A DNA stretch of 64,000 nt from Acephala macrosclerotiorum (GCA_014904845.1 MU119370.1:1-64000); one strand, 5' to 3'. Counted from the first letter of the stretch, positions 33,981 to 45,716 are shown. Notes: generated by a model not told the origin, from the sequence alone. Numbers and translations are program-made.

Positions 33981-35054
33981 CTACGGACTGCGATCCGGGG
34001 GCGGCAGGTCTGGTAATTGCTTCGTCTTCGTGATTGGTAATCCAGTCCCACCATCCATCTCATACACAACAGGCTGCTTTGCCTCCATCTCATGATACGC
34101 CTTCCCATCATACCGATTGACTTGTCCTCTATCATTCCCCTTATAATATTCCGTCATCACCCGCGGCGGCTGCGACAAATAAACCATTGGCGTCGGACTC
34201 GCGTTCTGAAGACGAAGATGTGAAGCATAATCTGGGAACTGTCCACCTTGGTTCTGTCCCGACATTCGTTTCCTTCTGTAGTTGATCATCAAGTACACCG
34301 CTCCTGTGAGAAGAAGTGCTGCGAGTATGCTTCCAATGATTGCTCCTGCCACGGCGCCTGTATTGCTCTTCGACGAGATGATCCCTGCTTCTGATGAATC
34401 CGAGGAGGCGGTGGCAGATGAGCTCGTCGAGGTACCAGTTGCTTGAGATCCACTTGTTGGTGTCGTGCTTGCTACCACCGCTACTCCCAAGGCGAAACCT
34501 TCGTATGGGAAGGCGAATGCTTGAGCCTGTGAGTCAGTCGCCGTGAAAATGGAGGACGCCTCGATGCTTTCGGTGTTGTATGATGTGATTCGGATTGGAA
34601 CGTTGAAGATATTCGAGAAACATGTTCCGCCAAAGGCAGGGCGATTGGAGGGGGGATTTGACGCAACAGCCAGATCCCAGCCACTATTTTCTGTCAGCTC
34701 TGCACGAGAACATCCACAGACCCCGACTGACCTCGGACAGCAAGCAATATAGTTGGATGTATACGGTCCTTGGGTTGTGTAGCCATCGGGACAGACCAGT
34801 GGGCTGAACGCCGCTTGAGATACCCCACCCGTCTGAAGAAGAAAACTCGACGCAAATTCGTCAGGATAACATGAAGTGATCGTCGTGCCAGGTACAGGAA
34901 GTGGATGATTCAACCAAATTCGAAATTGGTCATCCTGCAGCATTGTCAATCCACCAACTGATTGCGCACATGCTGTTGGCGCTGTGAACGTCGTCGTAAT
35001 CGCGAAAGGAACAACTGATTGCGTAGAAGTAGCCATGGCGGTAGCTGGTGCCAT
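33981..35054 (-). CDS. Single-pass membrane protein with Ser/Thr-rich stalk (Mid2/WSC-type layout)
   Basis: A 357-aa frame from the ATG at 35054. The extracellular part has Cys residues (CYPDEF, CPDGY, YIACCPRS, CGCSR, GGTCFSN). It is followed by a Ser/Thr-rich stalk (about residues 195-225), one clear transmembrane helix (AGAIIGSILAALLLTGAVYL), a basic stop-transfer (YRRKRM), and a cytoplasmic tail of about 95 residues rich in Pro, Gln and Tyr. This layout is that of fungal wall-stress sensors or receptor-like proteins, although no canonical WSC domain is visible. A clear N-terminal signal peptide is also lacking, so the 5' end may be wrong. A 32-nt GT-AG segment near 34690-34725 reads through in frame and is treated as coding. 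Confidence 0.72.
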   Translation of the reverse strand: MAPATAMATSTQSVVPFAITTTFTAPTACAQSVGGLTMLQDDQFRIWLNHPLPVPGTTITSCYPDEFASSFLLQTGGVSQAAFSPLVCPDGYTTQGPYTSNYIACCPRSVGVCGCSRAELTENSGWDLAVASNPPSNRPAFGGTCFSNIFNVPIRITSYNTESIEASSIFTATDSQAQAFAFPYEGFALGVAVVASTTPTSGSQATGTSTSSSATASSDSSEAGIISSKSNTGAVAGAIIGSILAALLLTGAVYLMINYRRKRMSGQNQGGQFPDYASHLRLQNASPTPMVYLSQPPRVMTEYYKGNDRGQVNRYDGKAYHEMEAKQPVVYEMDGGTGLPITKTKQLPDLPPPDRSP

Positions 35055-35605
35055 TAAAAGTGCTCTCAGAGCGTAAGGAACTCAATGAAGATTAATTAAA
35101 GAATGTACAGACGAAATTTCATCAAGAAATCCGGTCCTCAAGAGTGGCGAGGTACAAAAGAGGAAAGGGAGAGGCAAAGAGAGGAACAAGATACAATGCA
35201 TACCGTTACATGCCTGCCATGGCTAGGGATGAAACTACATCATGGTGGGGGTACTCGGCTTCACCAGTCCCATGTCATCGGGATGAACGATGATAAAGCG
35301 TTGACTGTAAGGGAGCGGCGGTGAGTGTAAGCGCCTCGATGAGCCGAATACACGCGCAGGTACAAAGGTACAGCGCGCTTCTCTCCTGATTCTCCACCAA
35401 TCACCATGATCTCTTCCACGAGTTCGCAGCAGGCACCGTTTCATAGTTTCATGGTTAAGATGACGTCCAAACACAGGGCAGCCGGGAATCACAACTGGTG
35501 CACGACTTGTGTCACATCGTCATAAGCGAGGTCTGATCTCCTCGATCCTGCATCCAAACTTAATATCCCGGGAGTCTTGATTCCGAATGGGCAAAGTGAA
35601 TAAAA
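35055..35605. other. Intergenic, nothing recognised
   Basis: Holds the promoter of the membrane-protein gene and the 3' end of the next gene. ORFs here (for example 35235-35492) show no family. Confidence 0.45.
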
Positions 35606-36764
35606 TCACCAGCCCTCCTTCATTGCTACCTGGAACTTGCGAGCCTGCTTGCATGTCAGTAAAGTGCAAACGTTTCCCCAGGAAGCATACCCAAGTTGTA
35701 AATTCATCCTCTTTGCCCTTCCAATTCTCCATCAACAACTCGACACCACCAAAGCTAGTGAGGAAGCAATCATCCATCTTCTTGTCAATCTCGGACCCAT
35801 TCAACTCGTAGAAAGCACTTGCCAGATCATCAGTAATATCCAGCAACCTTTTCATCACATTCAGCACCTCATCCACGCAGCTGACTGTCCCTAGGTCTTC
35901 GTCTTCTGCCTTTCCTTTTAACTCTGGTGGTGGCTCTAGATATGGCAATTGTGGGAGAGTCTTGAACCTTCGCTTTACCACTGCTTGATACATCAGTATC
36001 AAGAGCCGCAGTCGCTTCAACGAAGACTCGAGCCTGGGTCGAATCTTGTCCGGATCGTCCTTTGGGATGTGCCTTTCCGAGAACATATTATCCACCGCAG
36101 CCTGAGCATCATCCAGATCTTCATCTCCACTGGCATCCTGCTCTTCATCGTCATCGTCCTCCTCTCCCCACTCCTGCAGCTCCTGTAAAGCATCCTTGAG
36201 CAAGTCTCTGTATTGCTCTGCTTGCTTAATCGCTAGTCCAGCAACGCCTAGCTTCTTCAGCTCAATGACACGGTCACAAGCTTCCCAGATGGTTCCTGTG
36301 ATTGCCAAACTCCCGTTCCCTTCCACAGTCCCAGTTCCGTTTCTCGCATCGTCGCTGAGAACCTTTCCATCCAGTGGAATTGCCTTGACCAGTGTGCCCA
36401 AGTTCACAAATACACCTCCAGCCCAGTGTTCCAAATCAAAGCTCATCGCCCTTGTGTATTTCTCCGCAGTGCATAGCTCAACTGCAGACGCAAGGCCTGG
36501 GAGCGGACCCGCCACGAGCTCTCGCAAGATCTTCGTGATTGCAGATGGCGTAAATGGCTTGTTGATGATCAGGAGGGAGAGTTTCGTAGTATGCGCTCGT
36601 ACAAGGGAGGCAGTATCGTGAGCTAAATCGAGGGCATTCACTAAACTGTCGTTCGAGTCTATGCCAGGCTTCGCAGATGCTTCAAGTTTCGTGATCAGAT
36701 CCAAGGCCATAGACACAGTGGATTTCAAGATCTCGAGATCTTCATTGGCCTTGCTGCTCGACAT
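35606..36764 (-). CDS. Cyclin-D1-binding protein 1-like (CCNDBP1/GCIP family)
   Basis: Two exons, 36764-35691 and 35644-35606, give 370 aa. The final intron (46 bp, GTATGC donor, CTGAC branch, GCAG acceptor) replaces an unconvincing read-through tail with the short ending WARKFQVAMKEGW. The protein is helical throughout, with LDLITKLEASAKPG near the start, an acidic block (EEDDDDEEQDASGDED) at about 205-220 and ESSLKRLRLLILMYQAVVKR after it, as in fungal members of the cyclin-D1-binding protein family. The animal relatives are nuclear/cytoplasmic regulators of cell-cycle transcription; the fungal role is unknown. It is divergent from ARP6 with only 136 bp between starts. Confidence 0.75.
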
Positions 36765-36900
36765 CTTGGCATGTACAGTGGATATTCGAAATATTGGTAA
36801 AGTTTCGTGTTGAAAGAATTTCGAATTTCAAATTTCGGTGGCGGAAGGACCCCGCGTTTTTCGGCGATGCCTCCAAAAATCTCCAGCGCAGCCCGGAACA
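36765..36900. promoter_or_regulatory. Short bidirectional promoter between CCNDBP1-like gene and ARP6
   Basis: The two start codons face away from each other and are 136 bp apart, so both promoters and 5' leaders must lie here or overlap the genes. No motif is assigned. Confidence 0.5.
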
Positions 36901-38347
36901 ATGTCAACACCATCAACAACCTCAAACCCAACAACGCAGACCACTACGATGTCCCCGACGCATCGTCGCACAAAATCATCTGGTCCTGCACCCCCAGCTA
37001 AAACCCTCGTCCTAGACAATGGCGCCTACACGATCAAAGCTGGCTTCTCTGGCCTGGGGATCGATACACAAACGCCTTTGATAATACCAAATTGCCTGGC
37101 CCGCGATCGCGACAAGAAAGTATACATTGGATCTTCACTTTCCTCATGTAAAGACTTCAGCGAAATTGTATTTAGGAGACCAGTGGAGAAAGGGTACTTA
37201 GTGAACTGGGAAGCAGAGAAAGAAATCTGGGAGCACGAATTTTTCGATGCGAGAGCCCCTCTACATTGCGACCCCAAGGAGACTGGATTGATCTTGACGG
37301 AAGCTCCAAATTCATTGCCAGCCTTGCAGACTTTCTGCGATCAGGTTGTGTTCGAGGAATTTGGGTTTGCAAGATATCTCCGGTGTCTAGGTATTTGCCC
37401 CTCTAACGACCATTGTACAGCATGCTAACAACACAGGACCCCAACTAAATGCTTACAATGATATCCAATCCATTTACAAGCCTCCTTCCACTCGCCCAGC
37501 AGACGTCTCCTCAATACCTCCCGCCGAGATCATGATGCTCATCGACAGCTCTTACTCCCACACCACCATCACACCCCTCCTCCTCGGCCGTCCCATACAA
37601 CCTGCCATCCGAAGACTTGATGTCGGTGGAAAACTCCTCACAAACTACCTCACTCGCCTCCTCTCTCTCCGGCAATACGACATGCGAAATGACGCCTACC
37701 TTGTCAACGAAATCAAGGAGGCAACATGCTACACCACAACAGACTTCAAAGCAGATATGGAAAAGGCATGGAAAGGTCCTAAAGGCGATCGCAGAGCAAT
37801 ATACGAAACGAGCGGCGGTATAGCGAAGGACTACGTTCTACCAGATTATCATTCCCTCACCAAGGGATTCGTACGAGATCACGATCCAGATGCTGCCACA
37901 AAGCTCAAAGAGATGACGAAGGGCAAACCGATTGCAGCATCAGAAGATGTATTGACATTGAGGAATGAGCGCTTTACAGTGCCAGAACTATTGTTCAGTC
38001 CATCTGACATTGGACTTCGGCAAAGTGGCATCGCACAACAAATCCTGGATAGTCTCTCGAAGCTACCGATGGGATTATGGCCCGGATTCCTAGCAAATAT
38101 CATCGTTGTCGGTGGAAATGCGAACATTGAAGGCTTCATCCCAAGGTTGCAGATGGAAATGAGAGCGCTGGCACCAGCTGAATGCATAGTCCGGGTTGCC
38201 AAACCAAGCAATCCTATTGTCGCTACATGGCAAGGCGGGGCAGCTCTTGCCAGAGACGAAGATCGATTGGCAGCTTTAAGTGTCACGAAGGAAGATTACG
38301 ATGAGTATGGAAGTGCTTGGGCTGCCAAGAAGTTTGGCGGAAGATAA
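36901..38347 (+). CDS. ARP6: Actin-related protein 6 (SWR1 complex subunit)
   Basis: Two exons, 36901-37390 and 37437-38347 (46-bp intron), give 466 aa. After a short Ser/Thr-rich lead, KTLVLDNGAYTIKAGFSG opens the actin fold. MLIDSSYSHTTITPLLLGRP is the second phosphate-binding region, LDVGGKLLTNYLTRLLSLRQ follows, and NIIVVGGNANIEGFIPRLQ is the late nucleotide-binding segment. The C-terminus ends SAWAAKKFGGR. These features and the length fit ARP6, the actin-related subunit of SWR1 that helps place histone H2A.Z in chromatin. The start at 36901 was chosen over an upstream frame opening because translation from the MSTPS methionine matches relatives in length. Confidence 0.9.
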
Positions 38348-39142
38348 GGGAATTCCGAGAGGCCCTGTTCCGATCTTGCTTACAGTTATGATACCCCAAA
38401 AGCTACTACCATTCCAAGAACCGAACTAAATCTCGATGAATCACATTGATGACTGTCACTTCTTACGTGAATATGGTTGGTGGCCAGCACTTTCGAGATT
38501 CATACTTTCACGTTCTAGAAACTTTTTGCTGGTGGCATCAGCCTTATGGACATCAGCGTTCTGAGCGGGGCTTTAGCCCGAACGGACACCAGAGGCTTCC
38601 GGCTCAGACTTTCTCTTGGTATTTTCGTTCACTGAAGCAGGGCCGAGCTTTACTCCCTGATCATTCGTTTTCTCAATCCTCTAGGCGTTCTTCTGCTACT
38701 CATTTCACCCCATTCCACTGTCTTTTGACACCCTCCCTGCTAGCAGTTCTAGCAGGCTCAAAGGCCAAGTCTAATGATCTTCGCCAGGTTTTGACATTGA
38801 TATTGCATGAAATAGCAAGCAAGCGTTCAGCATTTCGTTCCAAGCTAACTCATTGGCCGTTGAAACGGAAATTCACACTAGTTTGGAACTGTCAAGTGCC
38901 TCGACATTCAGGATAGTTAGCATGGATTATCTCTTGTCTAAAATACCAAACTCCAAAACATTAAACTTGCTTGGCGTGGGCTTTGAGACCCAAAAACATG
39001 TGCCTTGAATTACAAAATTGGCGAAACATCATATCAAAATTAATCATTCAAAGCAACGGCTCCGCACCCTTCAAGAAGAAATCTTAAAATTCCAGAATGA
39101 TGTAGGAATAAACTTCGAAGCTTAGTAGTATGGGCCCATTAA
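38348..39142. other. Intergenic, unassigned open frame
   Basis: A 156-codon plus-strand frame (38446-38916) has no recognisable domain and unusual composition (many Ser, His, Trp). I treat it as probable chance. No repeats or RNA genes were seen. Confidence 0.35.
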
Positions 39143-40860
39143 TTAAAACTTCTTTGCCCTCGCTAGGCATGGCCGGTTGTACTCGCAGAACCCGAGAGTA
39201 ACATCCAGCATTTCATCTATATGCTTGGGTAACAGTCGTGGGTGGTCTTCGTCGCTCGCAGCCAAATTTCCTGCCATCAAGATGATGTTCCAGAGTTGTC
39301 GTGCGTTGATTTCCTCCGCTGACCAACGATCCACTTCATTCATCAAAGTTTTCTTATACGCTGAAAGCATTGTTATTTTCTCGATGAAGTTGGACCAAAT
39401 TTTACGGCGGTCATCACGGCTAAGGTCGCGGAATTGTATCAGATAACTGATGCAAGACTCAAACCCCTCGTCCATACAATGTACCAAATCTGTCGTCAGA
39501 ATCAAGATGCCCTTGTAGTATTCCAGCTTACGAAGGAATACTTGAAAAGGTTAGCACTCATTCTTCATTTTTGAAGCATACTACGTAGTAGATTTTGCCT
39601 GAAATTCAGGAATTCTGAGTCATCCTTTCAAACGCCCTCTTTTCTAGGACTATTTCGGCCTCGTCAATTAATAGGATTGCTTTCTAGTCTTCTACATTTG
39701 AGAATATTTGCTCAAGAGCCTGTTCCAATTTCTCATGGGTTGCAACTTTTCCAAGATTGACTTTCAAAAACGGTCGTTGGGGTGTTCAGCCAGCACTTCT
39801 GCTGTCAACTGGTGGAATATGAGCCCGTGAGAAATTTCATGGCAATGGCAAAATTACAGTCTTTCCAACCCCAGGAGGACCGTGTAGTAGCGGGACGATA
39901 CCCTTTCCTTTCCCCTCGATTATGTCTTTCGATTTACTGCTTTGCACCAGCCAAGAGTTGTTCTTGGCAAGACGAAGGGGTTTTTCTTTGTTATCCTCGT
40001 CGAGCACAAGTCTGTCGAAAGATTCTGACTTCCAATCTTTGGGTTTTAAACCAGCGATTTCCACATGATACCAGCCCTGATTATCAAGACTGGAGACGTC
40101 CAAAGTTGATAGGCAAATCATGAACTCCTCTATTGTAAATTTGGTGACCTCTGAATCCGAATCATAATATCCTGGGGAATAAAGAAAAGCTTGTCGTCGA
40201 TGCTTGCTTGCATTGCAGCTTTACTCGCCGAACCACCGTCTACAATGGCCGTGGATGATAACTAGGGCTTGTCAGAACAAAATTTTATTAGGCGCAAGGA
40301 GTTTTACTTGCATTGAAGGGTTGTGCATCCCTTTTGACAGGACTGCCAGGAGGAGCGTTGTCGCTTCGGTCTCAGTCAAAGAGAGCGGACAATGCGGGGC
40401 CTTAGTAACTCATCACTATTGAGTCACTTTCACAGCACTGCTTCCACTTTTTGCCTCTCTGAATGGCCGCCTCTCTCACCTCGTCTCCTGACTGGTGAAA
40501 AGACAAAAGATACAACTCAAGATCAGTGATTCTTTTCGTTCCATCAAAACTCGTCAACAGCCTTCGTGATGGTATTTCCTTAAATTGAGAACCTACCCAA
40601 GCAACAAAACGCGATGTGATGACTCACATATCACACTGGGGGGGGGGGGGGGGGGTCCTGGTGGAGAGGGTTGTCTTTCTAGCTTCACAGAGGATGCCTT
40701 AGAAATTGCATAGTGCCCGAGGGGGTCTTCACGAACAGCAAAGTCTTCCGGTTTAAAGAGGGCCCCAAGCTCACGATCCGTGATGTGACCTTGGGGGATG
40801 TTGTTTCTCATATCCACGTGCTTTTTTGCTAACCATCCAACCATGCAAAACTAGTACAGT
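39143..40860 (-). pseudogene. Decayed AAA-type ATPase gene
   Basis: Pieces of the common fungal AAA ATPase family are present in order on the minus strand: GIVPLLHGPPGVGKT (Walker A, about 39850), a segment with FLKVNLGKVATHEKLEQAL, AILLIDEAEIVLEKR (Walker B, about 39660), and the C-terminal ATPase part YYKGILILTTDLVHCMDEGF...RDLSRDDRRKIWSNF ending at 39143. They are not joined: a one-base frame change sits near 39775-39782, a TAG at 39684-39686 replaces the usual Trp before KAILLIDEA, and further stops follow RMTQNS. An upstream open piece at 40593-40844 (IPQGHITDRELGALFKPEDF) may be its N-terminal part. It once coded for a protein-remodelling ATPase. Confidence 0.75.
40638..40655 (+). repeat. 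Poly-G run (18 G)
   Basis: Eighteen consecutive G residues on the plus strand. On the minus strand they read as a poly-proline codon run. The run may be inexact in the assembly. Confidence 0.8.
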
Positions 40861-42067
40861 GCGTCCATATGAGCGCGCTGTAATGGGCTGGCTTCACTAT
40901 CTGCTGCGACGTTGAACTTTATGTCGTTGATATCGTGGTAGAGAGGTATAAAATCTCCAGTGAGAAGGATTCCGGAGGCGGAAAGGGCGTCATGGTAATT
41001 TTCAATTTTAACCACTTTCCGGAACTGTTCTTGTTGTGGAAGAAATCGTATCCTTTAACTAGCCCAGAGAACTCAGAGAATCAGTCCGATCATGATGAAA
41101 AACTTCTCAGATGCAAGCGACACCTCCGCGGGTGGGGAGGGGGCCGCGTTTCGAGGGGCAGCGCTGTATGAATTTAGAAACTACGGCATTGGAAAGCTGA
41201 GAGGTATCATAATTCAAAGAAGTTTCCATTAGGGGTAGGGGCGGTTTTCTTCTTCTTGGATCTTAAGAAGTTACTCGCGGTATGCCGATACTAAGCTCAT
41301 AGCAGACTCTCGCCCAAGTTTGAGGCTGGTTTCTCCCTTACACTGCGACGCGGTACGGAGGTACGCGCCTAGGCAACCAGGCAGCTTTTGCCAAGCGAGC
41401 CACTTGGACTGCTATCTGCATAGTGCTGTGTGAGGTGTATCGCAGTTTACGGAGGTACAGCCCCAGCCCATAAGTATTAGACCATGCTAACTTTAGTGTG
41501 CGCCACGGCGTCTTACCCTTAACCTCCGTAAGTAAGGGATGCGTATGGTTCCCACACTCTGACGCCCCTTCTCCACCGGAGAAAAAGGTGGCCGGCTTTG
41601 GCACGCGAGAACACTAAAATCGAAAGTACTTAATACTTGGTAATATTGCAGATTTGTCGCATTTGCGCACTTGGACAAAATCGTCCACTTTTTTCTCCGG
41701 TGGGGAGCGCCCGTAAGGTTAACCCTGTCGGGAACCTGCACAGCCACTCCCATACCGGACCGGCGGAGCATTTCCAGCTGAACACATTGCTTGGCAGCCT
41801 CGTAAAGCCAATTGGACCGTCTAATGGCTATCTCAGCCCTGTAACCTACGTTGACCGCAATTGCACACAGGTGCTCAGCCTTGCCAGGTGGCCGTGCATG
41901 TTGCTGCTGATGATGACAAAGAGCCCTCCATAAGAGACGCTCATGACCTATATATCATATTAGAGTCGCTTGGAACCATTGTTGCAACTCTTTGGAGACA
42001 TCCTCGAGCTTCGCTAGCCTCTATTCGCTGGATTGTGCTCACAGCCCGGTGGCTATTCTTCAGCAGC
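40861..42067. other. Intergenic with inverted repeat, upstream of the third NLR
   Basis: No protein family is visible. The sequence acggaggtac occurs twice, at about 41354 and 41450, and an inverted repeat lies at 41562-41711. The open frame leading into the NLR gene has no upstream ATG. The left part is flanked by the AAA remnant and a GC-rich region of uncertain origin. Confidence 0.45.
41562..41711. repeat. Imperfect inverted repeat, possible small transposon remnant
   Basis: The left arm 41562-41591 (core CTCCACCGGAGAAAAA) is matched in reverse by 41685-41711 (core TTTTTTCTCCGGTGGGGAG), with about 93 bp between them. The arms are about 27-30 bp with a few mismatches. It could be a MITE or a long RNA hairpin. 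No target-site duplication is evident. Confidence 0.5.
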
Positions 42068-45000
42068 ATGTCAGCACCCCCAATTCGTACACGCGATAAA
42101 TGGCGGCGGAGGTTGAAAATTGGCGGTTCTGGTTCTCCAAATCACTCGCAGACTTCCGATAGTGGATCTACCAGCTCTCCTCCACCAGCTCAATCTCGAA
42201 CGTTTATGCCCTATTCCACAACCCGAGCGTCCTCCTCGCGAGCAACTCTTACCCCTGATCTCTGGTCCGATGCCTTGCAAACACTCTCAGAAAGTGACCA
42301 GAGGGTAATTCGGACGATGCAAGACACAATAAGCGATGTTCAGCCCTTGTCGAAGACGATGGACGAGCTGGTGAAGGTGACAAAGGCAAAGCAAGATGAA
42401 TGTAGGAAGAAGTCCTACAAGTTTCGCTTTCGAGGGAAAGATATAATTCTCGGAGATGTTGCAGAGAAGATAGTAATCTGGCTGCATAAGTTCAAAGACA
42501 TTGGGGATATTGCAGTGAACTTTGACCCGGTTCACGCTAGCTTGCCGTGGGCAGGCGTCAGATTCCTACTGCAGGTATGTTTGAACCTGTCCTAGAACCG
42601 AACTGCTCCTAAAAGTCATCAAAGGCAGCCGTAGTAGGATATGATCAAATGGGATCCGTGCTCATCAGCATCGAAAGAATTGCCTACCTGACCAACCGGT
42701 GTAGGATCTACGAGGGTCTCTATACTTCCGACAACACACCAAAGGAAATACTGAACAGTTTTCATGAAGCGTTAGTAGCACTATATACTGTTATTTTGCA
42801 GCTAATGGCCCTCGTCTATCGTTTGCTTGACAAGACTACTATAATGCGAAATATGCACGCCCTTGTTAGTCCTGACCAGGTATCCGCTCTTGTAGAAAAA
42901 TGTCGCGACATGGAAACTCGGGTCGACATTGAGGCTCAAAACTGCCATCGTAAGCTCACCCAAGAAGCGGATATTAAAACTTACGAGCTGCTCGAGAGCT
43001 TGAGTAAGCCAATTCTTCGCACCGACGCAAATGTCTGTTCTCTTCTGGAAGCGACGGGCTACACAGAACGCCTGAGAATCTTGAATTGGATCTCAGAGCT
43101 CCTATACACAAAACATCATAAGACTGTCAGCGACCAGCGGACAGAGGATACAGGTGAATGGCTACTGAGGCATGATCAATATAAGGAGTGGCAAGATGAA
43201 AGCTCCTCTGTGATTCTCTGGTTGCATGGAACTGGTAGGCTGCATCTGTTTGACTATAGAAACGAAGCTAATCAACTCTTGTAGCTGGAACTGGCAAGAC
43301 ATACCTCGCATCCCGGGTCATTGATGACATTCAATATGCTCTTGCAAATAACCCGAATCATGAAGGCCTGGCGTTTTTCTATTGCAATAGAAATGAGGCC
43401 GAGCGTCAAGAGCCGTTGTCGGTACTACGCAGTTTTGTTCGGCAATTGTCAACTACGAGCAACGACGACCATTCTATATCCACGCGTCTCAAGGAACGGT
43501 GTATCCAGGCCCAATTAAAAGCTTCTGAACTCACCATGAACGACTGTAAGGAGCTTGTTCTCGAGTTCCTAAACCTTTATCCGAAGACAACGCTTATTCT
43601 AGATGCCTTGGATGAATGTAAGAAGGAGAAACGAAGAGACCTTATCGAAATATTCGACTACTTTCTCGCTCATGCCTCAAGACCCGTTAAGATCTTCATT
43701 TCAAGTCGACCTGATGGAGACATTCGGGAAAGATTTAAGAACCTGGCTAATATAGAGATTCAAGCCACAGACAATCATGGCGACATCTCCAGATTTGTAG
43801 AGACTGAGATCATGAAACACAGAAGGTGGAAGAATATGTCTCCCGAGCTTCAGGGGGAGATTATCGAGACATTACAAGTCCGCAGCCAGGGAATGTAAGT
43901 GAAACATCTTGCAATTTAATTTTCTCTAACCAAAATCCAGGTTCCAATGGGCATACTTGCAGATCGTGCAGCTCTTGGAGTTGAGTCAAGTCAAAGATAT
44001 TCGGAAGCGCCTAGGGAAGCTTCCAAATGGCCTCAAGGCCACGTATGATGAAATCCGCAAATCGATGATTGAAAGCGAAAAGCGAATCGCGGATCGAGCT
44101 TTTCAGTGGGTTATGTGCTCTATTGCGCCGCTTTCCACAGAGGAACTGCTCCAGGCGGTTTCCCAAGACGAAGGGGATGATGAAGTGAAACTTGTGGAGG
44201 ACCTTGATGAGGATCTTCTTCTCGAATATTGTCACAATCTTTTGGTCATTGATCGTGAGCGGAATGTCTGGGTACCCTCGCATCTCTCCGTAATCGAATA
44301 CTTCGAGAATCATTTCTGGGATCACAAGCAAGCAAACTATCTTGTTGCAACTGTGTGCATTTTAACGCTCATGGATCCTACCGCTGGCATCATGGAAGAA
44401 GATTCAGAACAAGCTTCGGAAAATGCTTCGGAAAGTGCTTCGAAGGCTGAGAGTGTGCCAAATGATTCATTTGACAGGCGGGACCTTCATCGCCTAAAGC
44501 TTTATGCAGAACACCACTGGATGAACCATGTCCGAATATGTCAAGATGATAGTGACCCTCGACTTTCAGCTCTTGTCAAAAAGTTCCTTGGTTCCCCTAC
44601 ATCCAGCAGTACTGCATACCGGAATTGGTATAATTCAGTGGAGAGGGTAGGTTGGCGCAAGCCACAATCTTCATTTTTTGAATCCTCAAGAATTGATCTC
44701 GATTATCTTGAACCAGATTCTTCAGCTGCTCCTGCGATTTGTGCTTTCGGGTTGTATGCGTGTCTATCAGACTGGTGGGAAAGTCCTTGGACGGGACTTG
44801 AATATAAATCAAAGATTGGCAGATCATTGTTACAACTTGCGGCGATGGCAGACTCACTTCCAATTTGCAAACGATTGATTGTTTTGGGAGTTGATTTAAA
44901 TGAGCAACTAGAGGGTGGGGGGTTTGAGTATGGCAGTGCGCTGGCAGCGGCAGCAGAGGGAGGCAATAAAGAAATAGTAAAGCTGCTAATTGAGTCTGGG

Positions 45001-45716
45001 GCAGAGGTTAATATGCAATTGCAAACTGGGAAGTATGGTAGTGCGCTGGCAGCAGCGGCATGGGNNNNNNNNNNNNNNNNNNNNNNNNNNNNNNNNNNNN
45101 NNNNNNNNNNNNNNNNNNNNNNNNNNNNNNNNNNNNNNNAGGGGATAAAGAGATAGTAAAGCTGCTGATTGAGTTTGGGGCAGAAGCTAATATGCAATTG
45201 CAAGCTGGAGAATATGGCAGCGCGCTGGCAGCAGCGGCATGGGGAGGGGATAAAGAGATAGTAAAGCTGTTAATCGAGTCTGGGGCACAAGTTAATATGC
45301 AATTGCAAGCTGGAAAATATGGTAGTGCGCTAGCAGCAGCAGTAGTAGCGACATGGGGAGGGGATAAAGAGGTAGTAAAGCTGCTGATTGAGTTTGGGGC
45401 AGAGGTCAATATGCAATTGCAAGCTGGAGAATATGGTAGTGCGCTAGCAGCAGCAGCAGCGACATGGGGAAAGGAGAAAGAAATAGTTAAGCTGCTGATC
45501 GAGTCTGGCGCAGAGGTCAATATGCAATTGCAAGCTGGATATTATGGTAGTGCGCTGGCAGTAGCATCAAACCGAGGCAATAAAGAGATAGTAGAGCTGC
45601 TAATTGAGTCTGGGGCAGAGATCAATATGCAATTGCAAGCTGGACCCTTTGCTAGCGCACTGGAAGCAGCCGAGAATAGCATAAGACAGCTTTTGGTTGA
45701 ACATGGTGCTAAATAG
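42068..45716 (+). CDS. NLR-like protein: N-terminal NWD-like domain, NACHT NTPase, ankyrin repeats (with N gap)
   Basis: Exons 42068-42574, 42625-43234, 43285-43894 and 43941-45716. The first ATG (MSAPPIRTRDKWRRRLKIGG) was chosen; the upstream open frame has only a TTG. Residues 60-330 are the N-terminal STAND domain (YKFRFRGKDIILGDVAEK, SLPWAGVRFLLQ, QMGSVLISIERIAYL). NACHT: Walker A AGTGKT at 373-378 and TLILDALDECKKE as Walker B, with GMFQWAYLQIVQLLELSQ at the last junction. The ankyrin array begins at about 44890 with near-identical units (KEIVKLLIESGAEVNMQLQ). A 75-N gap (45065-45139) interrupts it, and as drawn the frame changes across it. A true gap of length 1 modulo 3 would restore one open frame. 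Role: recognition of non-self and cell-death signalling, as for other fungal NLRs. Confidence 0.82.
44940..45660 (+). repeat. Near-identical ankyrin repeat array of the third NLR
   Basis: Repeats of about 105 bp encode units of the form KEIVKLLIESGAEVNMQLQ followed by AGxYGSALAAAA. Neighbouring units differ at only a few codons; an occasional insertion (AAAVVATWGGDKEV, AAAAATWGKEKEI) changes the Ala run. The array includes the N gap. Confidence 0.85.
45065..45139. other. Assembly gap (75 N)
   Basis: A run of N inside the ankyrin array. The flanks read ...GCATGGG and AGGGGATAAAG, which together rebuild one ordinary repeat boundary with one missing base, so the gap may hide zero or several whole units. 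Confidence 0.98.

Noticed and set aside
40655..40670. CCTGGTGGAG after the G run as a further palindromic element copy
   Set aside because: Only ten bases match the right arm and the left side is a homopolymer.
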